Source: Sphaerisporangium sp040649355
GTDB taxonomy: Bacteria > Actinomycetota > Actinomycetes > Streptosporangiales > Streptosporangiaceae
Length of the DNA: 64,000 bases
Reading direction: 5' to 3'
Assembly: GCF_043197795.1 (NCBI RefSeq)
Contig: NZ_JBICTU010000029.1
Coordinates: 47,323 to 111,322, forward strand
The position numbers and the translations under genes were made by a program. Positions 42,888 to 52,128 of the stretch are shown here, one piece after another; position 1 is the first letter of the stretch; each line of letters begins with the position of its first letter. Under the pieces are notes generated by a model. It made no database searches. It had not been told where the DNA came from and was given only the letters and a program-made list of their open reading frames with translations.

Positions 42888-43616
42888 ATGACGCCGTGCG
42901 AAAATGATCAGATGGGGAACGACACGGCGGTGCGCCGGCTCGACCTTGGGTACTTCGTCCGGCCCGCATCGGAGACAGGGGGCCCGCAGCCGAGGGTCGA
43001 GCCCGTCCTCGCCTATCTGGTGCGGCGCGACGAGGGGCTCATCCTCTTCGACACCGGTATCGGCGCCGCGGACCCTGAGACGGAGGCCCACTACCGGCCC
43101 AGGCGAAACGGTCTGGATGGCGCCCTGGCCGATGCCGGAGTCACCCTGGCGGACGTCTCCCTGGTCGTGAACTGCCACCTCCACTTCGACCACTGCGGAG
43201 GTAACCCCTCACTGGCCGGCACGCCGATCCTGGTGCAGGTCACGGAGCTGGCCACCGCTCGCGGAGGCGACTACACGATCAACGAGCTCGTCGACTTCCC
43301 CGGTGTGGTCTACGACGAGATCACCGGCGAGGCCGAGGTCTGGCCGGGAATCTGGATCATCCCGACTCCCGGGCATACCGCCGGGCACCAGTCGCTGGTG
43401 GTCCGGCAGAGCGACGGCACCGTCATCCTCGCCGGCCAGGCGCACGACTTCGCATCCGAATTCTCCTCCGACCACCTGGCCCGCCAGGCCACCCTCCACG
43501 GCCTGGCCCAGCCCCTCCCCACCTACCGACCCTGGCTGGACCGCCTGACCGCCTTCGACCCCCGAAGAATCCTCTTCGCCCACGACCCCTCAGTCTGGGA
43601 ACCAACCAGAAACTGA
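42888..43616 (+). CDS. Metallo-beta-lactamase fold lactonase-like hydrolase
   Basis: A 242-residue enzyme of the AHL-lactonase-like MBL branch. The motif HLHFDH appears as NCHLHFDHCGGN, a second His in TPGHTAGHQSLVV, Asp near AGQAHDFASE and a final His in FAHDPSVWE supply the dinuclear zinc site. It could open N-acyl homoserine lactones or related lactones. Start uncertain: ATG 42888 or ATG 42912, neither with a strong site. Neighbouring remnants of other hydrolases suggest a region of enzyme gene turnover. Confidence 0.85.
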   Translation: MTPCENDQMGNDTAVRRLDLGYFVRPASETGGPQPRVEPVLAYLVRRDEGLILFDTGIGAADPETEAHYRPRRNGLDGALADAGVTLADVSLVVNCHLHFDHCGGNPSLAGTPILVQVTELATARGGDYTINELVDFPGVVYDEITGEAEVWPGIWIIPTPGHTAGHQSLVVRQSDGTVILAGQAHDFASEFSSDHLARQATLHGLAQPLPTYRPWLDRLTAFDPRRILFAHDPSVWEPTRN

Positions 43617-43704
43617 GCTATTGAGGTCTTGCTCCTTCGACCCACCCATGACCAGGTACGGGTGAGTCACTTGCTGCCCACCCAGGCCGTCTCGTCCCAG
43701 CAGG

Positions 43705-43794
43705 GCCGGCCGGATCGTGGAGATGGACTCCGGGCACCACCCGTTCCTGTCCCGCCCCCAGGAGGTGGCCGCGCTCGTCCTGGACCTCCTGATG
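43705..43794 (+). pseudogene. Alpha/beta hydrolase C-terminal remnant
   Basis: The frame reads AGRIVEMDSGHHPFLSRPQE then VAALVLDLL. This is the C-terminal strand, catalytic His and last helix of an alpha/beta hydrolase. Nothing earlier in the frame belongs to the fold. A leftover of a deleted gene. Confidence 0.6.
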
Positions 43795-43973
43795 TCTCGC
43801 CCCAGTGATGGCCACAAGGGTGACGCGTTACGGATGGTGCGGTGGGGGCAGAGGGGGTGCGGCTGCGCTTGCCGGTCAGGGGGCTTGTTGGGTGGGTGAA
43901 CTACCTCAAAACCGGTGAACGGCGGTGGGGAGCCGACTATGGTTCTGGACGACTGATCAAACGAGGAGTGGCA

Positions 43974-44180
43974 ATGAGCGAGTACGCGGTGACCTTCGAT
44001 TTGGTCGACGCCGACAAGGACGGGCTGATCTCGGCCGGGGAGCTGCTGCACCTCATGGAGGCGCTCGGCCAGCCGGTTACCGCCGAGGCCGCCGAGGCAG
44101 CGGTCGAGAAGCTCGACATCGATGGCGACGGGCGCATCTCGCTTGAGGAGTTCTCCCGCTACCTCAGCGCCACCAGCTAG
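43974..44180 (+). CDS. EF-hand calcium-binding protein
   Basis: A 68-residue protein consisting of one EF-hand pair. Loop 1, DADKDGLISAGE (12-23), and loop 2, DIDGDGRISLEE (48-59), both have complete Ca2+ ligands. It resembles the small calmodulin-like CabB-type proteins of Streptomyces, thought to buffer or sense calcium. The ATG at 43974 has AGGAG at 5 nt. Monocistronic; its partner is unknown. Confidence 0.92.
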   Translation: MSEYAVTFDLVDADKDGLISAGELLHLMEALGQPVTAEAAEAAVEKLDIDGDGRISLEEFSRYLSATS

Positions 44181-44219
44181 TCCTTCCGGCGGGGCCGGAT
44201 CGCCCGTGGGAAGGTGCGC

Positions 44220-44492
44220 CTAGGCGATGTACCGTGCCAGTTCCCACGGGTCGTGGGCGTTGAAGAGGCTCACCTCGTCGCCGTGCAGGCGCACCAGTTC
44301 GCGTAGGCGGGCGTCGTTGCCGAGCCGCAGTGACCTGTCCATCTCGGTGAGCTGCTGGAGTATTTCCATGCCCGGGTGGCCGTGCGGGTCGTCAGGGTCG
44401 ACCTCGTCGTGGAAGTAGTAGGCGTCGCCGCAGTGCAGCAGCCACCGGTCGTCCTCGGGGACGGCGATCGCGCCGTGCCCGACGGTGTGCCC
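44220..44492 (-). pseudogene. C-terminal part of an MBL-fold hydrolase
   Basis: The codons from GHTVGHGAIAVPEDDRWLLH through CGDAYYFHDEVDPDDPHGHP to FNAHDPWELARYIA are the C-terminal half of an MBL-fold hydrolase. The N-terminal half with HxHxDH is missing. The sequence in front of GHTVGH is unrelated (Arg/Ala-rich), with a run of seven G's at the junction. Inactive as it stands. Confidence 0.7.
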
Positions 44493-44641
44493 CCCCGAGC
44501 ACGCCCGTCGCGCGATAGCCCGCATACTGCGCCTGGAGGCCCCGGCCGCACGGTCGTGACATGCGTGACATCGTCGCGACATCCGCTACTAACCTCCCGT
44601 CTAATACGTCACAATTGGACGGACTCCGACGGGAGGGCCAA

Positions 44642-45823
44642 TTGGCGATCACATCAGACAGCGAGCTCTGGGCCGCCTTTCCGGCCGGTGTGGCGGGACG
44701 GCTCCGTCCCGTGATGAGCGATCTCGCCGATCAGATGATCTTCGAGATCCAGCGGCGGGTGCCCGAGTACGCCCGTCCCTCCGACGAGGTCTACATCAAG
44801 GTGCTGCGCATCGCCGTGGACGAGGCGCTCCAGCGGTTCCTCAGCCGCATCGAGCGGCCCCGCGACGCCTGGGACCCCGAGGTGTTCCGCGCGATCGGCC
44901 GCGGCGAGGCCGCCGAGGGCCGCAACCTCGAACCCTTCCAGACCGCCATGCGCCTCGGCGCGCGGGTGGCGTGGCACCGCCTGACGGAGCAGGCCGAGCG
45001 GCTCCGTCTCGATCCCGAGACCCTGTACGACCTGGGCGAGGCGATCTTCGTCTTCCTCGACCAGCTCGCCGACGCGGCGACCGACGGCTTCAACGAGGCC
45101 CGCGCCAACGCGGCGGGCGAGATCGAGCGCCGCCGCCACCGCCTGCTCGACCTGCTGCTCTCCCAGCCGCCCGCCTCCCCCGGCGCCATCGCCGACCTGG
45201 CCAAGACCGCCGGCTGGCGTCCGCCGAGGACCGTGGCCGGCGTCGCGCTGGAGGAACGCGGCGGCTACCGCGCGCCGTCGCTGCCTCCCGACGTGCTGGT
45301 CGGGCTGGAGCGGAGGCAGCCCTGCCTGATCGTCCCCGACCCCGAGGGACCGGGCCAGGCGCGAGCGCTGGAGACGGGACTGCGCGGCTGGCGGGCGGCC
45401 ATCGGGCCCCCCGTGCCCCTGCTCCACGCCGCCACGTCACTGCGGTGGGCGATGGACGCGCTTGAGCTCGTCAAGCGCGGTGTGCTGCCCGGGTCGGAAA
45501 GGGTGCTGCGCTGCTCGGACCACATGGCCACGCTCATCGTGTTCAAGGACGAGGAGCTGGTGAAGGCCCTGTCCGAGGTACGGCTCGCGCCCCTCGCGCA
45601 TCTGCGGCCGAGCCAGCAGGACCGGCTGGCGGAGACCCTGCTCGCCTGGCTCCGCCACGGCCGGGGTGCCGGGGAGGTCGCCGCCCGTCTCCACATCCAC
45701 CCGCAGACGGTGCGCTACCGGCTGAGGCAGTTGGAGGAGCTGTACGGCGACCAGCTCGCCGACCCGGACATCCGCTTCGAGCTGGAGATCGTCCTGCGCG
45801 CCCGCCAGGCGCTCAACCCCTGA
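44642..45823 (+). CDS. PucR-family transcriptional regulator
   Basis: A 393-residue protein. The N-terminal helical domain resembles the RsbRD-like sensor seen in actinobacterial PucR/CdaR proteins (LADQMIFEIQRRVPEYARP...). A GGDEF-like central region follows, and the C-terminal HTH_30 reads LLAWLRHGRGAGEVAARLHIHPQTVRYRLRQLEELYG. The TTG at 44642 follows GGGAGGG; the frame is open to an ATG at 44561 without a site. Target unknown. It faces the next gene (MepB-like) tail to tail. Confidence 0.88.
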   Translation: MAITSDSELWAAFPAGVAGRLRPVMSDLADQMIFEIQRRVPEYARPSDEVYIKVLRIAVDEALQRFLSRIERPRDAWDPEVFRAIGRGEAAEGRNLEPFQTAMRLGARVAWHRLTEQAERLRLDPETLYDLGEAIFVFLDQLADAATDGFNEARANAAGEIERRRHRLLDLLLSQPPASPGAIADLAKTAGWRPPRTVAGVALEERGGYRAPSLPPDVLVGLERRQPCLIVPDPEGPGQARALETGLRGWRAAIGPPVPLLHAATSLRWAMDALELVKRGVLPGSERVLRCSDHMATLIVFKDEELVKALSEVRLAPLAHLRPSQQDRLAETLLAWLRHGRGAGEVAARLHIHPQTVRYRLRQLEELYGDQLADPDIRFELEIVLRARQALNP

Positions 45824-45912
45824 CCACCGCGACCTAGATAGACGAGTCATTCCGAATGACCAGAGGTCGTAGGCGATCAGCGATCGTGTCACCCCTGGCT
45901 GGGTTGTCCGTC

Positions 45913-46482
45913 CTATGGGTGGTAGAGCTCTTGGGCGCGGGCGGCGTCGATGGGCCGGTCCTGGGGCAGGTGCAAGAAGTGGTCCAGCTGCCACGCCTGA
46001 GCAGTGCCGGCTTGGCGGTTGGTGGTGGTCACCCAGGGCGGGTAGACGCGGAAGGCTCGTTTCCCACTGGAACTGCTTGCTGATACGACACCGTGTTGGC
46101 AGAGCGCGTCCATGGGAAAGACGAACTGGCCGAAGTGGTGATGGTCGCGGGTGCTGACGACGAAGAGGTCGACGGGGTCGGTTGCGTCGAAAGGCTGGAT
46201 GGGCCCGCCCGGGGACCTCTTCCATACGGTGACGAACTGGCCGACCTTGGTGGGGGTCGTCTTGGCCGCGCGGAATCGGATGGCGAGTCCGTCAAGGGTG
46301 AAGGCGTGGGCGGCGTACGCGGCACCCTCGGTCTCTGGGACTGGCTGCGAGCAGGTGAACCCGCAGGGGTCGTAGACAAGCGCTTTCGCCGCGAGGAGAT
46401 CTCTGTGGGCCGGAATGGTGTCCGACCACGGTTTGAATCCGGTGGGATGGAGATGGGATGAGTACTCGCGGTTCGTCGCCAT
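45913..46482 (-). CDS. MepB-family protein
   Basis: A 189-residue protein matching MepB (AAKTTPTKVGQFVTVWKRSP, DPVDLFVVSTRDHHHFGQFVFPMDAL, GKRAFRVYPPWVTTTNRQAG). MepB is known from the staphylococcal mepRAB operon, but its biochemical role is unclear. The usual MepA exporter and MepR regulator are absent. Its start region (ATG 46482) overlaps the 5' end of the divergent open frame at 46458 by 25 bp. Confidence 0.85.
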   Translation of the reverse strand: MATNREYSSHLHPTGFKPWSDTIPAHRDLLAAKALVYDPCGFTCSQPVPETEGAAYAAHAFTLDGLAIRFRAAKTTPTKVGQFVTVWKRSPGGPIQPFDATDPVDLFVVSTRDHHHFGQFVFPMDALCQHGVVSASSSSGKRAFRVYPPWVTTTNRQAGTAQAWQLDHFLHLPQDRPIDAARAQELYHP

Positions 46483-47471
46483 TCGTTCACCCTGTCACGA
46501 CTGCTGGGACGGTCGCCGACGGGGCATTCGGGCTGACCGTGGCCCTGGTGGGCGGCGTCGGGATCGCCCTGTCGTCACGGCCGGCTCCTGTCGCGGTGCC
46601 GGGGGCCACCGCGACCGACCCGGCCTTCCAGTCCGAGGAGTCGGTCGAGGTGACGCCCTCACAGGACGCCGCCGAACTGCTTCCGAAGCCGGGCCAGTAC
46701 ATCCTGGTCGAGTCGGAGACGATGTACACGTCCGAGAGCATGGGTGAGGGCACCACGCAGAGCCGTTACCTCTACCGGACCAAACGGAAGATCTGGAAGC
46801 CGGTCGACGGGACCTCGAAGGGCTTGCTGTGGATCGCCGGGCTGGCGCCCAAGCAGTGGCCCGGCTGGCCGCTGCCCAAGGAGGCGACGCAGTGGCGGGG
46901 CGAGAGCTGGCACGAGCTCTCCGCTCGCTGCCCCGGTGAGCCCGACGACTACCGGACCGACTACGCCTACCTCAGCACCCTGCCGTCCGACGAGGCCGGG
47001 ATGCGCGAGTACCTCTACAAGCGGCCTCGCGGCGACAACCCCCCCGATGCCGGGGCTTTCACGGCGGTCGGCGACCTGGTGAGGGAGACCTACCTGCCGC
47101 GCGCGCAGAGGCAGGCGCTCTTCGAAGCGGCCAAGACGATCCCCGGCGTCACGGTGACCACCGCCGTCAAGGACTCGGCGGGACGTGAGGGCACGGCGCT
47201 GGGCAGGCCCGAGCACGGTATCGACACCATGCTGATCTTCGACCCGGAGACCTACCTGTTCCTCGGGGAACGCGGCACGGTCGTCGACGAGAAGGCCGCG
47301 CGCGCGCCGGTGGGAAGCGTCATGGCTTTGACCGCGCAGCTGAAGGTCTCGGTGGTCGACGAGCTGCCGCGGGCGCATGGGGCCGGGAAGGACAGCAGTT
47401 GCGAGATGCGGGAGCAGACGCCCACCGCCTCCGAGCCCGCGACACCGTCCCCGAAGCCCACCGGCTCGTAG
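46458..47471 (+). CDS. CU044_5270-family protein with replaced N-terminus
   Basis: A 337-codon frame. From about residue 27 (TVALVGGVGIALSSRPAP) it resembles the membrane helix and external domain of CU044_5270 proteins, which usually sit beside an ECF sigma factor and act as its membrane partner. The external domain includes GQYILVESETMY, LYRTKRKIWKPVDGT, YLYKRPRGDN and GREGTALGRPEHGIDTMLIFDP. The normal cytoplasmic N-terminus of ~40-50 residues is missing. Instead the frame starts inside the 5' end of the divergent mepB-like gene. GGAGATGGG before the ATG could still allow translation. No sigma gene is adjacent. Probably a truncated gene joined to foreign 5' DNA. Confidence 0.6.
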   Translation: MSTRGSSPFVHPVTTAGTVADGAFGLTVALVGGVGIALSSRPAPVAVPGATATDPAFQSEESVEVTPSQDAAELLPKPGQYILVESETMYTSESMGEGTTQSRYLYRTKRKIWKPVDGTSKGLLWIAGLAPKQWPGWPLPKEATQWRGESWHELSARCPGEPDDYRTDYAYLSTLPSDEAGMREYLYKRPRGDNPPDAGAFTAVGDLVRETYLPRAQRQALFEAAKTIPGVTVTTAVKDSAGREGTALGRPEHGIDTMLIFDPETYLFLGERGTVVDEKAARAPVGSVMALTAQLKVSVVDELPRAHGAGKDSSCEMREQTPTASEPATPSPKPTGS

Positions 47472-47568
47472 CTCACAGAGAACGTCCCCGGCTCCGACCG
47501 GCTCGGAGGTCGTGACGCCGTCCCCGTGTCGTGGGAGACGAGCGAGACCGACGGCAGATGGTCACAGT

Positions 47569-47604
47569 ACGGCCCGCACCGCGCGGAGACGCGGTGCGGG
47601 CCGT
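47569..47604. terminator. 15-bp perfect hairpin
   Basis: Arms 47569-47583 and 47590-47604 with a CGGAGA loop, about 100 bp after the CU044_5270-like gene. It insulates the ABC operon. Confidence 0.75.
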
Positions 47605-47611
47605 CGCGCGT

Positions 47612-47684
47612 TGTGCGAGATCAGGACGCGATTCGCCCGCGGCCCGGCGTCGTGCGAGATCTGGAATCGATTCGCCCGCGGCCC
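47612..47684. repeat. 34-bp direct repeat, 39-bp period
   Basis: GTGCGAGATC...CGATTCGCCCGCGGCCC occurs at 47612-47645 and again at 47651-47684 with a few differences, just upstream of the ABC operon promoter region (CCTTTTAATGTAGGAT near 47723-47739). It could be a regulator-binding pair or a slippage product. Confidence 0.6.
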
Positions 47685-47802
47685 AGTTGCAAGGTGCAGA
47701 CCCCCCAAAAACCTACTAAACCACCTTTTAATGTAGGATTCGGACTCCCACGTCGGCCGCCCCCACATATACGGCCGCGCAGGCCGTCGACCAGGAGAAA
47801 CA

Positions 47803-49326
47803 GTGAACAGGAAGACGACGTCGCTCTTCGGCGCCGCCATCGCTCTCGGGCTCGCCCTCACCGCCTGCGGCGGTACGGATGACGGCACGGGGACGAAGAG
47901 CACCTCGCCGGCGAGCGCGTCCAGCACGGACGCGACGATCGGCATCGGATCGCTCTACGAGCCGCAGAACCTCGACAACACCGCAGGTGGCGGGCAGGGA
48001 GTGACCGAAGCGTTCAACGGCAACGTCTACGAAGGCCTGTTCAGGCTCACCGACGACGGCAAGGTCGAGAACCTCCTGGCCAAGGACTACAAGGTCGGCT
48101 CCGACGGCCTGACCTACACCTTCACGCTCCAGGACGGGGTGAAGTTCCACTCGGGCGAGCCGCTCACGTCCGCCGATGTGAAGTACAGCATCGAGAAGGT
48201 CACCGCGGACGGCTCGCAGTCCGCCCGCAAGAGCAGCTTCGCGGTCATCAAGAAGATCGAGACCCCGGACGACCACACGGTCACCGTGACGCTGTCGAGC
48301 AAGTCGATCTCGTTCGTCTACAACCTCAGCTACATCTGGATCATCAACGACCAGGCGAAGGACCTCGCGACGAGCGAGGACGGCACCGGCCCGTACAAGC
48401 TCGGGACGTGGAAGCGCGGCGACTCGCTGAGCCTCGACCGGTTCCCCGGCTACTGGGGCACGGCGGCCGCCAACAAGCAGGTGGTGTTCCACTACTTCAC
48501 CGACGCCACGGCGCTGAACAACGCCCTGCTTACCAACGCGGTAGACGTCGTGACCAGCGAGCAAAGCCCTGACGCGCTGGCGCAGTTCAGCGGCAACGAC
48601 GCCTACAAGGTCACCAACGGGCACTCCACGACCAAGCTGCTGCTGGCCTTCAACGACCGCAAGGCCCCGTTCGACAAGCCGCTCGTCCGCAAGGCCGTGA
48701 CCTCGGCGATCGACAACAAGAAGCTGCTCAACTCCATCTGGGGCGAGTACGGCACGCTGATCGGCTCGATGGTGCCGCCCACCGACCCGTGGTACGAGGA
48801 TCTCACCAAGGTCAACCCGTACGACGTGAACCTGGCCAAGAAGCAGCTCGCCGACGCCGGCTACCCCAGCGGGTTCAGCTTCACGCTCGACACCCCGAAC
48901 TACGACCCGCACCCCACGGCGGCGACGTTCATCAAGTCGGAGCTGGCCAAGGTCGGCATCACCGTGAAGATCAACGTCATCACGGCCGACGAGTGGTACA
49001 CCAAGGTCTACAAGAACCGCGACTTCGCCGCCACGATGCAGGAGCACGTCAACGACCGCGACGTCGTCTGGTACGGCAACCCCGACTTCTACTGGGGCTA
49101 CGACAACCCGCAGGTCACCGCGTGGGTGAAGCAGGCCGAGGAGTCGGACACGGCCGAGGCGCAGACCGAGTTGCTGAAGAAGGTCAACCAGCGGATCGCC
49201 GCCGACGCCGCCAGCGACTGGCTCTACCTCTACCCGCAGATCGTCGTCGCGTCGTCGAAGCTGTCCGGCTACCCGCTGAACGGCCTGAACTCCCAGTTCT
49301 ACGCGTACGGCATCAAGAAGGCCTGA
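47803..49326 (+). CDS. Oligopeptide-type ABC transporter substrate-binding lipoprotein
   Basis: A 507-residue SBP family 5 protein. Lipobox LALTACG (Cys22), then a Ser/Thr linker. The family core shows NVYEGLFRLTDDGKVENLLAKDYK, YTFTLQDGVKFHSGEPLTSADVKYS, GTGPYKLGTWKRGDSLSL and RKAVTSAIDNKKLLNSIWG. It captures peptides or a similar ligand outside the membrane. The GTG at 47803 follows AGGAGAAACA. First gene of a five-gene import operon; substrate not predictable. Confidence 0.92.
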   Translation: MNRKTTSLFGAAIALGLALTACGGTDDGTGTKSTSPASASSTDATIGIGSLYEPQNLDNTAGGGQGVTEAFNGNVYEGLFRLTDDGKVENLLAKDYKVGSDGLTYTFTLQDGVKFHSGEPLTSADVKYSIEKVTADGSQSARKSSFAVIKKIETPDDHTVTVTLSSKSISFVYNLSYIWIINDQAKDLATSEDGTGPYKLGTWKRGDSLSLDRFPGYWGTAAANKQVVFHYFTDATALNNALLTNAVDVVTSEQSPDALAQFSGNDAYKVTNGHSTTKLLLAFNDRKAPFDKPLVRKAVTSAIDNKKLLNSIWGEYGTLIGSMVPPTDPWYEDLTKVNPYDVNLAKKQLADAGYPSGFSFTLDTPNYDPHPTAATFIKSELAKVGITVKINVITADEWYTKVYKNRDFAATMQEHVNDRDVVWYGNPDFYWGYDNPQVTAWVKQAEESDTAEAQTELLKKVNQRIAADAASDWLYLYPQIVVASSKLSGYPLNGLNSQFYAYGIKKA

Positions 49327-49417
49327 ACGCACCATCCCGCCCCGGCCGGGCCCGACGCGTCATCGCGTACGGCCCGCCGGGGCGCGGGGCGTGTTCTCCT
49401 GACCCGAACGGCTTGTC

Positions 49418-50383
49418 ATGACCACCTATCTGCTGCGGCGCATGGCCTTCCTGGTCGTCTCGCTGCTGCTCGCCAGCACGGTGCTGTTCCTGCTGCTGCG
49501 CCTGCTTCCTGGCGACCCGGCCAACTCGCTGCTGTCGGTCGGGGCCTCCCCTGAGCAGATCGCGGCCGCGCGTCACCGGATCGGGTCGGACCGCCCGCTG
49601 CCCGAGCAGTTCGTCACCTGGCTCGGGCAGATGGCGACGTTCGACCTCGGCACGTCGTTCATCAGCACCCTTCCCGTGGGTCCCGAGATCGCCTCGCGCC
49701 TCGTGGTGACCGTCCCGCTGACGCTGCTGGCCTTCCTCCTGGCCGTCGTCGTGGCCGTGCCGGTCGGGTTCGTCGCGGCCCACCGGTCGAACCGCTGGTA
49801 CGGGCCGCTGCTCAACGGAGTGTCGCAGTTGGGCATCGCCGTCCCGGTCTTCTGGGTGGGAATGCTGCTGATCACGGCGTTCGCGCTGTACTTCCAGATC
49901 CTTCCCGCGGGCGGCTTCCCGCAGGACGACTGGGCGAACCCCGCCGACGCGCTCACCTCGCTCGCCCTGCCCGTCGTCACCATCGCCCTCGTCATGTCCG
50001 CCTCGCTCATCCGGTACGTGCGCTCCGCCACCGTGGACGTGCTGGACAGCGACTACCTGCGGACGTTCCGAGCGCTCGGCTCGTCGTTCACCAGGGCGAT
50101 GTGGAGTCACGGCCTGCGCAACGCGGCCGTACCCGTCGTGTCGATCCTGGGGATCGAGCTGGCCACCACGTTCCTCGGCGCGGTCGTCGTGGAGAGCGTC
50201 TTCGCCCTGCCGGGGCTCGGCAGCATGCTCGCGAAGGCCATCGCCCAGCACGACTACCCCGTCGTCCAGGGTGTCCTGTTCGTCAGCACCTTCGGCGTGC
50301 TGGTGATCGGCTTCGTCGCCGACCTCGTCCAGCGCCTCATCGACCCGCGCCTGCGCGGCACCCTGTCACGGAGCGCCCGATGA
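49418..50383 (+). CDS. ABC transporter permease (DppB/OppB type)
   Basis: A 321-residue protein. The N-terminal LLRRMAFLVVSLLLASTVLFLLL and RLLPGDPANSLL are diagnostic of DppB-like permeases. About six helices, with the EAA coupling loop around YLRTFRALGSSFTRAMWSHGLRNA. Full length. It overlaps the next permease gene by ATGA. Confidence 0.93.
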   Translation: MTTYLLRRMAFLVVSLLLASTVLFLLLRLLPGDPANSLLSVGASPEQIAAARHRIGSDRPLPEQFVTWLGQMATFDLGTSFISTLPVGPEIASRLVVTVPLTLLAFLLAVVVAVPVGFVAAHRSNRWYGPLLNGVSQLGIAVPVFWVGMLLITAFALYFQILPAGGFPQDDWANPADALTSLALPVVTIALVMSASLIRYVRSATVDVLDSDYLRTFRALGSSFTRAMWSHGLRNAAVPVVSILGIELATTFLGAVVVESVFALPGLGSMLAKAIAQHDYPVVQGVLFVSTFGVLVIGFVADLVQRLIDPRLRGTLSRSAR

Positions 50384-51279
50384 CCCACGCGAACCCCGCC
50401 GGCCCGAGCGACACGGCCGATCCTGGCGGAGCCCCGCACTCCGGCGGCGCTGCGCCGGCCGGGCGGCGCCGCCGGTCCGCGACGCTGGTGACCGGGTGCG
50501 TTCTGGCCGGAACGATCGTCGCCGTCGCGGTCATCTCACTGTTCTGGGTGCCGTTCTCCCCGGAGGACACCTCGGGCGGACGGCTCGCGCCTCCCGGCCC
50601 GCCCCACCTGCTCGGTACGGACAAGCTCGGCCGCGACCTGCTGACCCAGCTGATGATCGGCGCCAGGGTGGCGCTGACGGCCGGCCTCGGCTCGGTGGCG
50701 CTCGGCGGGCTCCTCGGGGTCGTCGCCGGTCTGCTCGCCGGATTCGCCACCCGGTGGCTGGACGACACGATCTCGGCCCTGCTCGACATCCTGATCGCCT
50801 TCCCCACCCTGCTGCTCGCGATGCTGGTGGTGGCGGCGCGGGAAGCGTCGCTCGGCTCGGCCATCCTGGCGATCGGGCTGGCGATGTCGGCGATCGTGGC
50901 GCGGCTGACCCGGGTGCTCGTCAAGCGGGTGCTCGCCCAAGACTTCATCACCGCATCGCGTACGTCCGGAACCTCGTGGCCGCGTGTGGTGGCGGAGCAC
51001 GTCCTGCCCAACATCTGGCCGACCCTGCTGGTGAACCTCGCCCTGCAGCTCGGCCTCGCCGTACTGGCCGAGGCGAGCCTGTCGTACCTCGGGCTCGGGG
51101 CGCCTCCGCCGAACGCCTCGTGGGGACGGATGCTGCAGGAGGCCCAGGCCACCGTGCTGACCGCGCCGCTCGGCGCCATCGCGCCTGGCGTGCTCCTGGT
51201 AGTGCTGGTCGTCGGCGTGAACCTGGTCGCCGACGGCCTCAGAGACGTGGCCGACCCGACCCGGCGGAGGACCCGATGA
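50380..51279 (+). CDS. ABC transporter permease (DppC/OppC type)
   Basis: A 299-residue protein. A polar, Pro/Gly-rich N-terminal stretch of ~35 residues, then the first helix and PPHLLGTDKLGRDLLTQLMIGARVAL, the DppC hallmark. The EAA loop lies around DFITASRTSGTSWPRVVAEHVLPN. ATGA overlap with the upstream permease. Its stop overlaps a 15-codon mini-frame that bridges to the ATPase gene. Confidence 0.93.
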   Translation: MTHANPAGPSDTADPGGAPHSGGAAPAGRRRRSATLVTGCVLAGTIVAVAVISLFWVPFSPEDTSGGRLAPPGPPHLLGTDKLGRDLLTQLMIGARVALTAGLGSVALGGLLGVVAGLLAGFATRWLDDTISALLDILIAFPTLLLAMLVVAAREASLGSAILAIGLAMSAIVARLTRVLVKRVLAQDFITASRTSGTSWPRVVAEHVLPNIWPTLLVNLALQLGLAVLAEASLSYLGLGAPPPNASWGRMLQEAQATVLTAPLGAIAPGVLLVVLVVGVNLVADGLRDVADPTRRRTR

Positions 51280-51329
51280 GCCTTCGGCGCCTGTACGTCC
51301 CGACCCGGCGGAGGGTCCGATGAGTCTTC
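51255..51329 (+). repeat. Duplicated stop/start segment with a 15-codon bridging frame
   Basis: The 31-bp segment CCCGACCCGGCGGAGG..CCGATGAG.CTTC is present at 51255-51285 and 51299-51329 (44-bp period, three differences). The first copy contains the DppC-type stop and an ATG (51276); the second contains the start of the ATPase gene. The ATG of copy 1 opens MSLRRLYVPTRRRVR, whose TGA (51321-51323) overlaps the ATPase ATG at 51320. The mini-frame is thus chained by ATGA overlaps at both ends. Confidence 0.85.
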
Positions 51330-52128
51330 TCGACGTCAGCGAGCTGACCGTGAGGTCGGCGGACGGGCGTGCGCTCGTCTCGGGCGTGTCGTTCACGATG
51401 GAGCCGGGCGCCCGCCTCGGCCTGATCGGGGAGTCGGGTTCGGGCAAGTCGCTCACCGCGCTCGCGATCATGGGACTGGTCCCGGCCGGGATGACCGTGT
51501 CGGGCAGTGCGGTGCTCGACGCTCCGGGGCTCGTACGGGCCGAGGTCGTGGGCGCGACGGAGCGGCGCCTGAACGGCCTGCGCGGCAGGGCCGCGACCGT
51601 CGTCTTCCAGGAGCCCCTGACCGCGCTGGACCCGCTGATGAGGGTGGGCCGCCAGCTCGCCGAGCCCCTCCGGCGCGTACGCGGGCTGCGCGGCGCCGCA
51701 CTTCGCAAGGCGGTCATCACGGCACTGGAGGAGGTGCGTCTGACCGACCCGCGGCGCATCGCGAAGGCGTTCCCGCACGAGGTCTCCGGCGGGCAGCGCC
51801 AGCGGGTGGCCATCGCCATGGCCCTCGCCTGCGAACCCGCTCTCCTGATCGCCGACGAGCCCACCACGGCGCTCGACGTGACGGTCCAGGCCGAGGTGCT
51901 GGCGCTGCTCGACGGACTGGTCTCCGCGCGCGGGATGGCGTTGCTGTTCATCAGCCACGATCTCGCGGTCGTGTCGGCCGTCACCGACCACGTGCTCGTC
52001 CTCAAGGACGGCGTGGCCGTGGAGTCCGGCCGCGTCCTCGACATCGTGAACACACCGCGCCACCCGTACACCCGTGATCTGGTGGGCAGCGCGCGGCGAC
52101 TCGACAGCGCGCTCGATTGGAGCCAACG

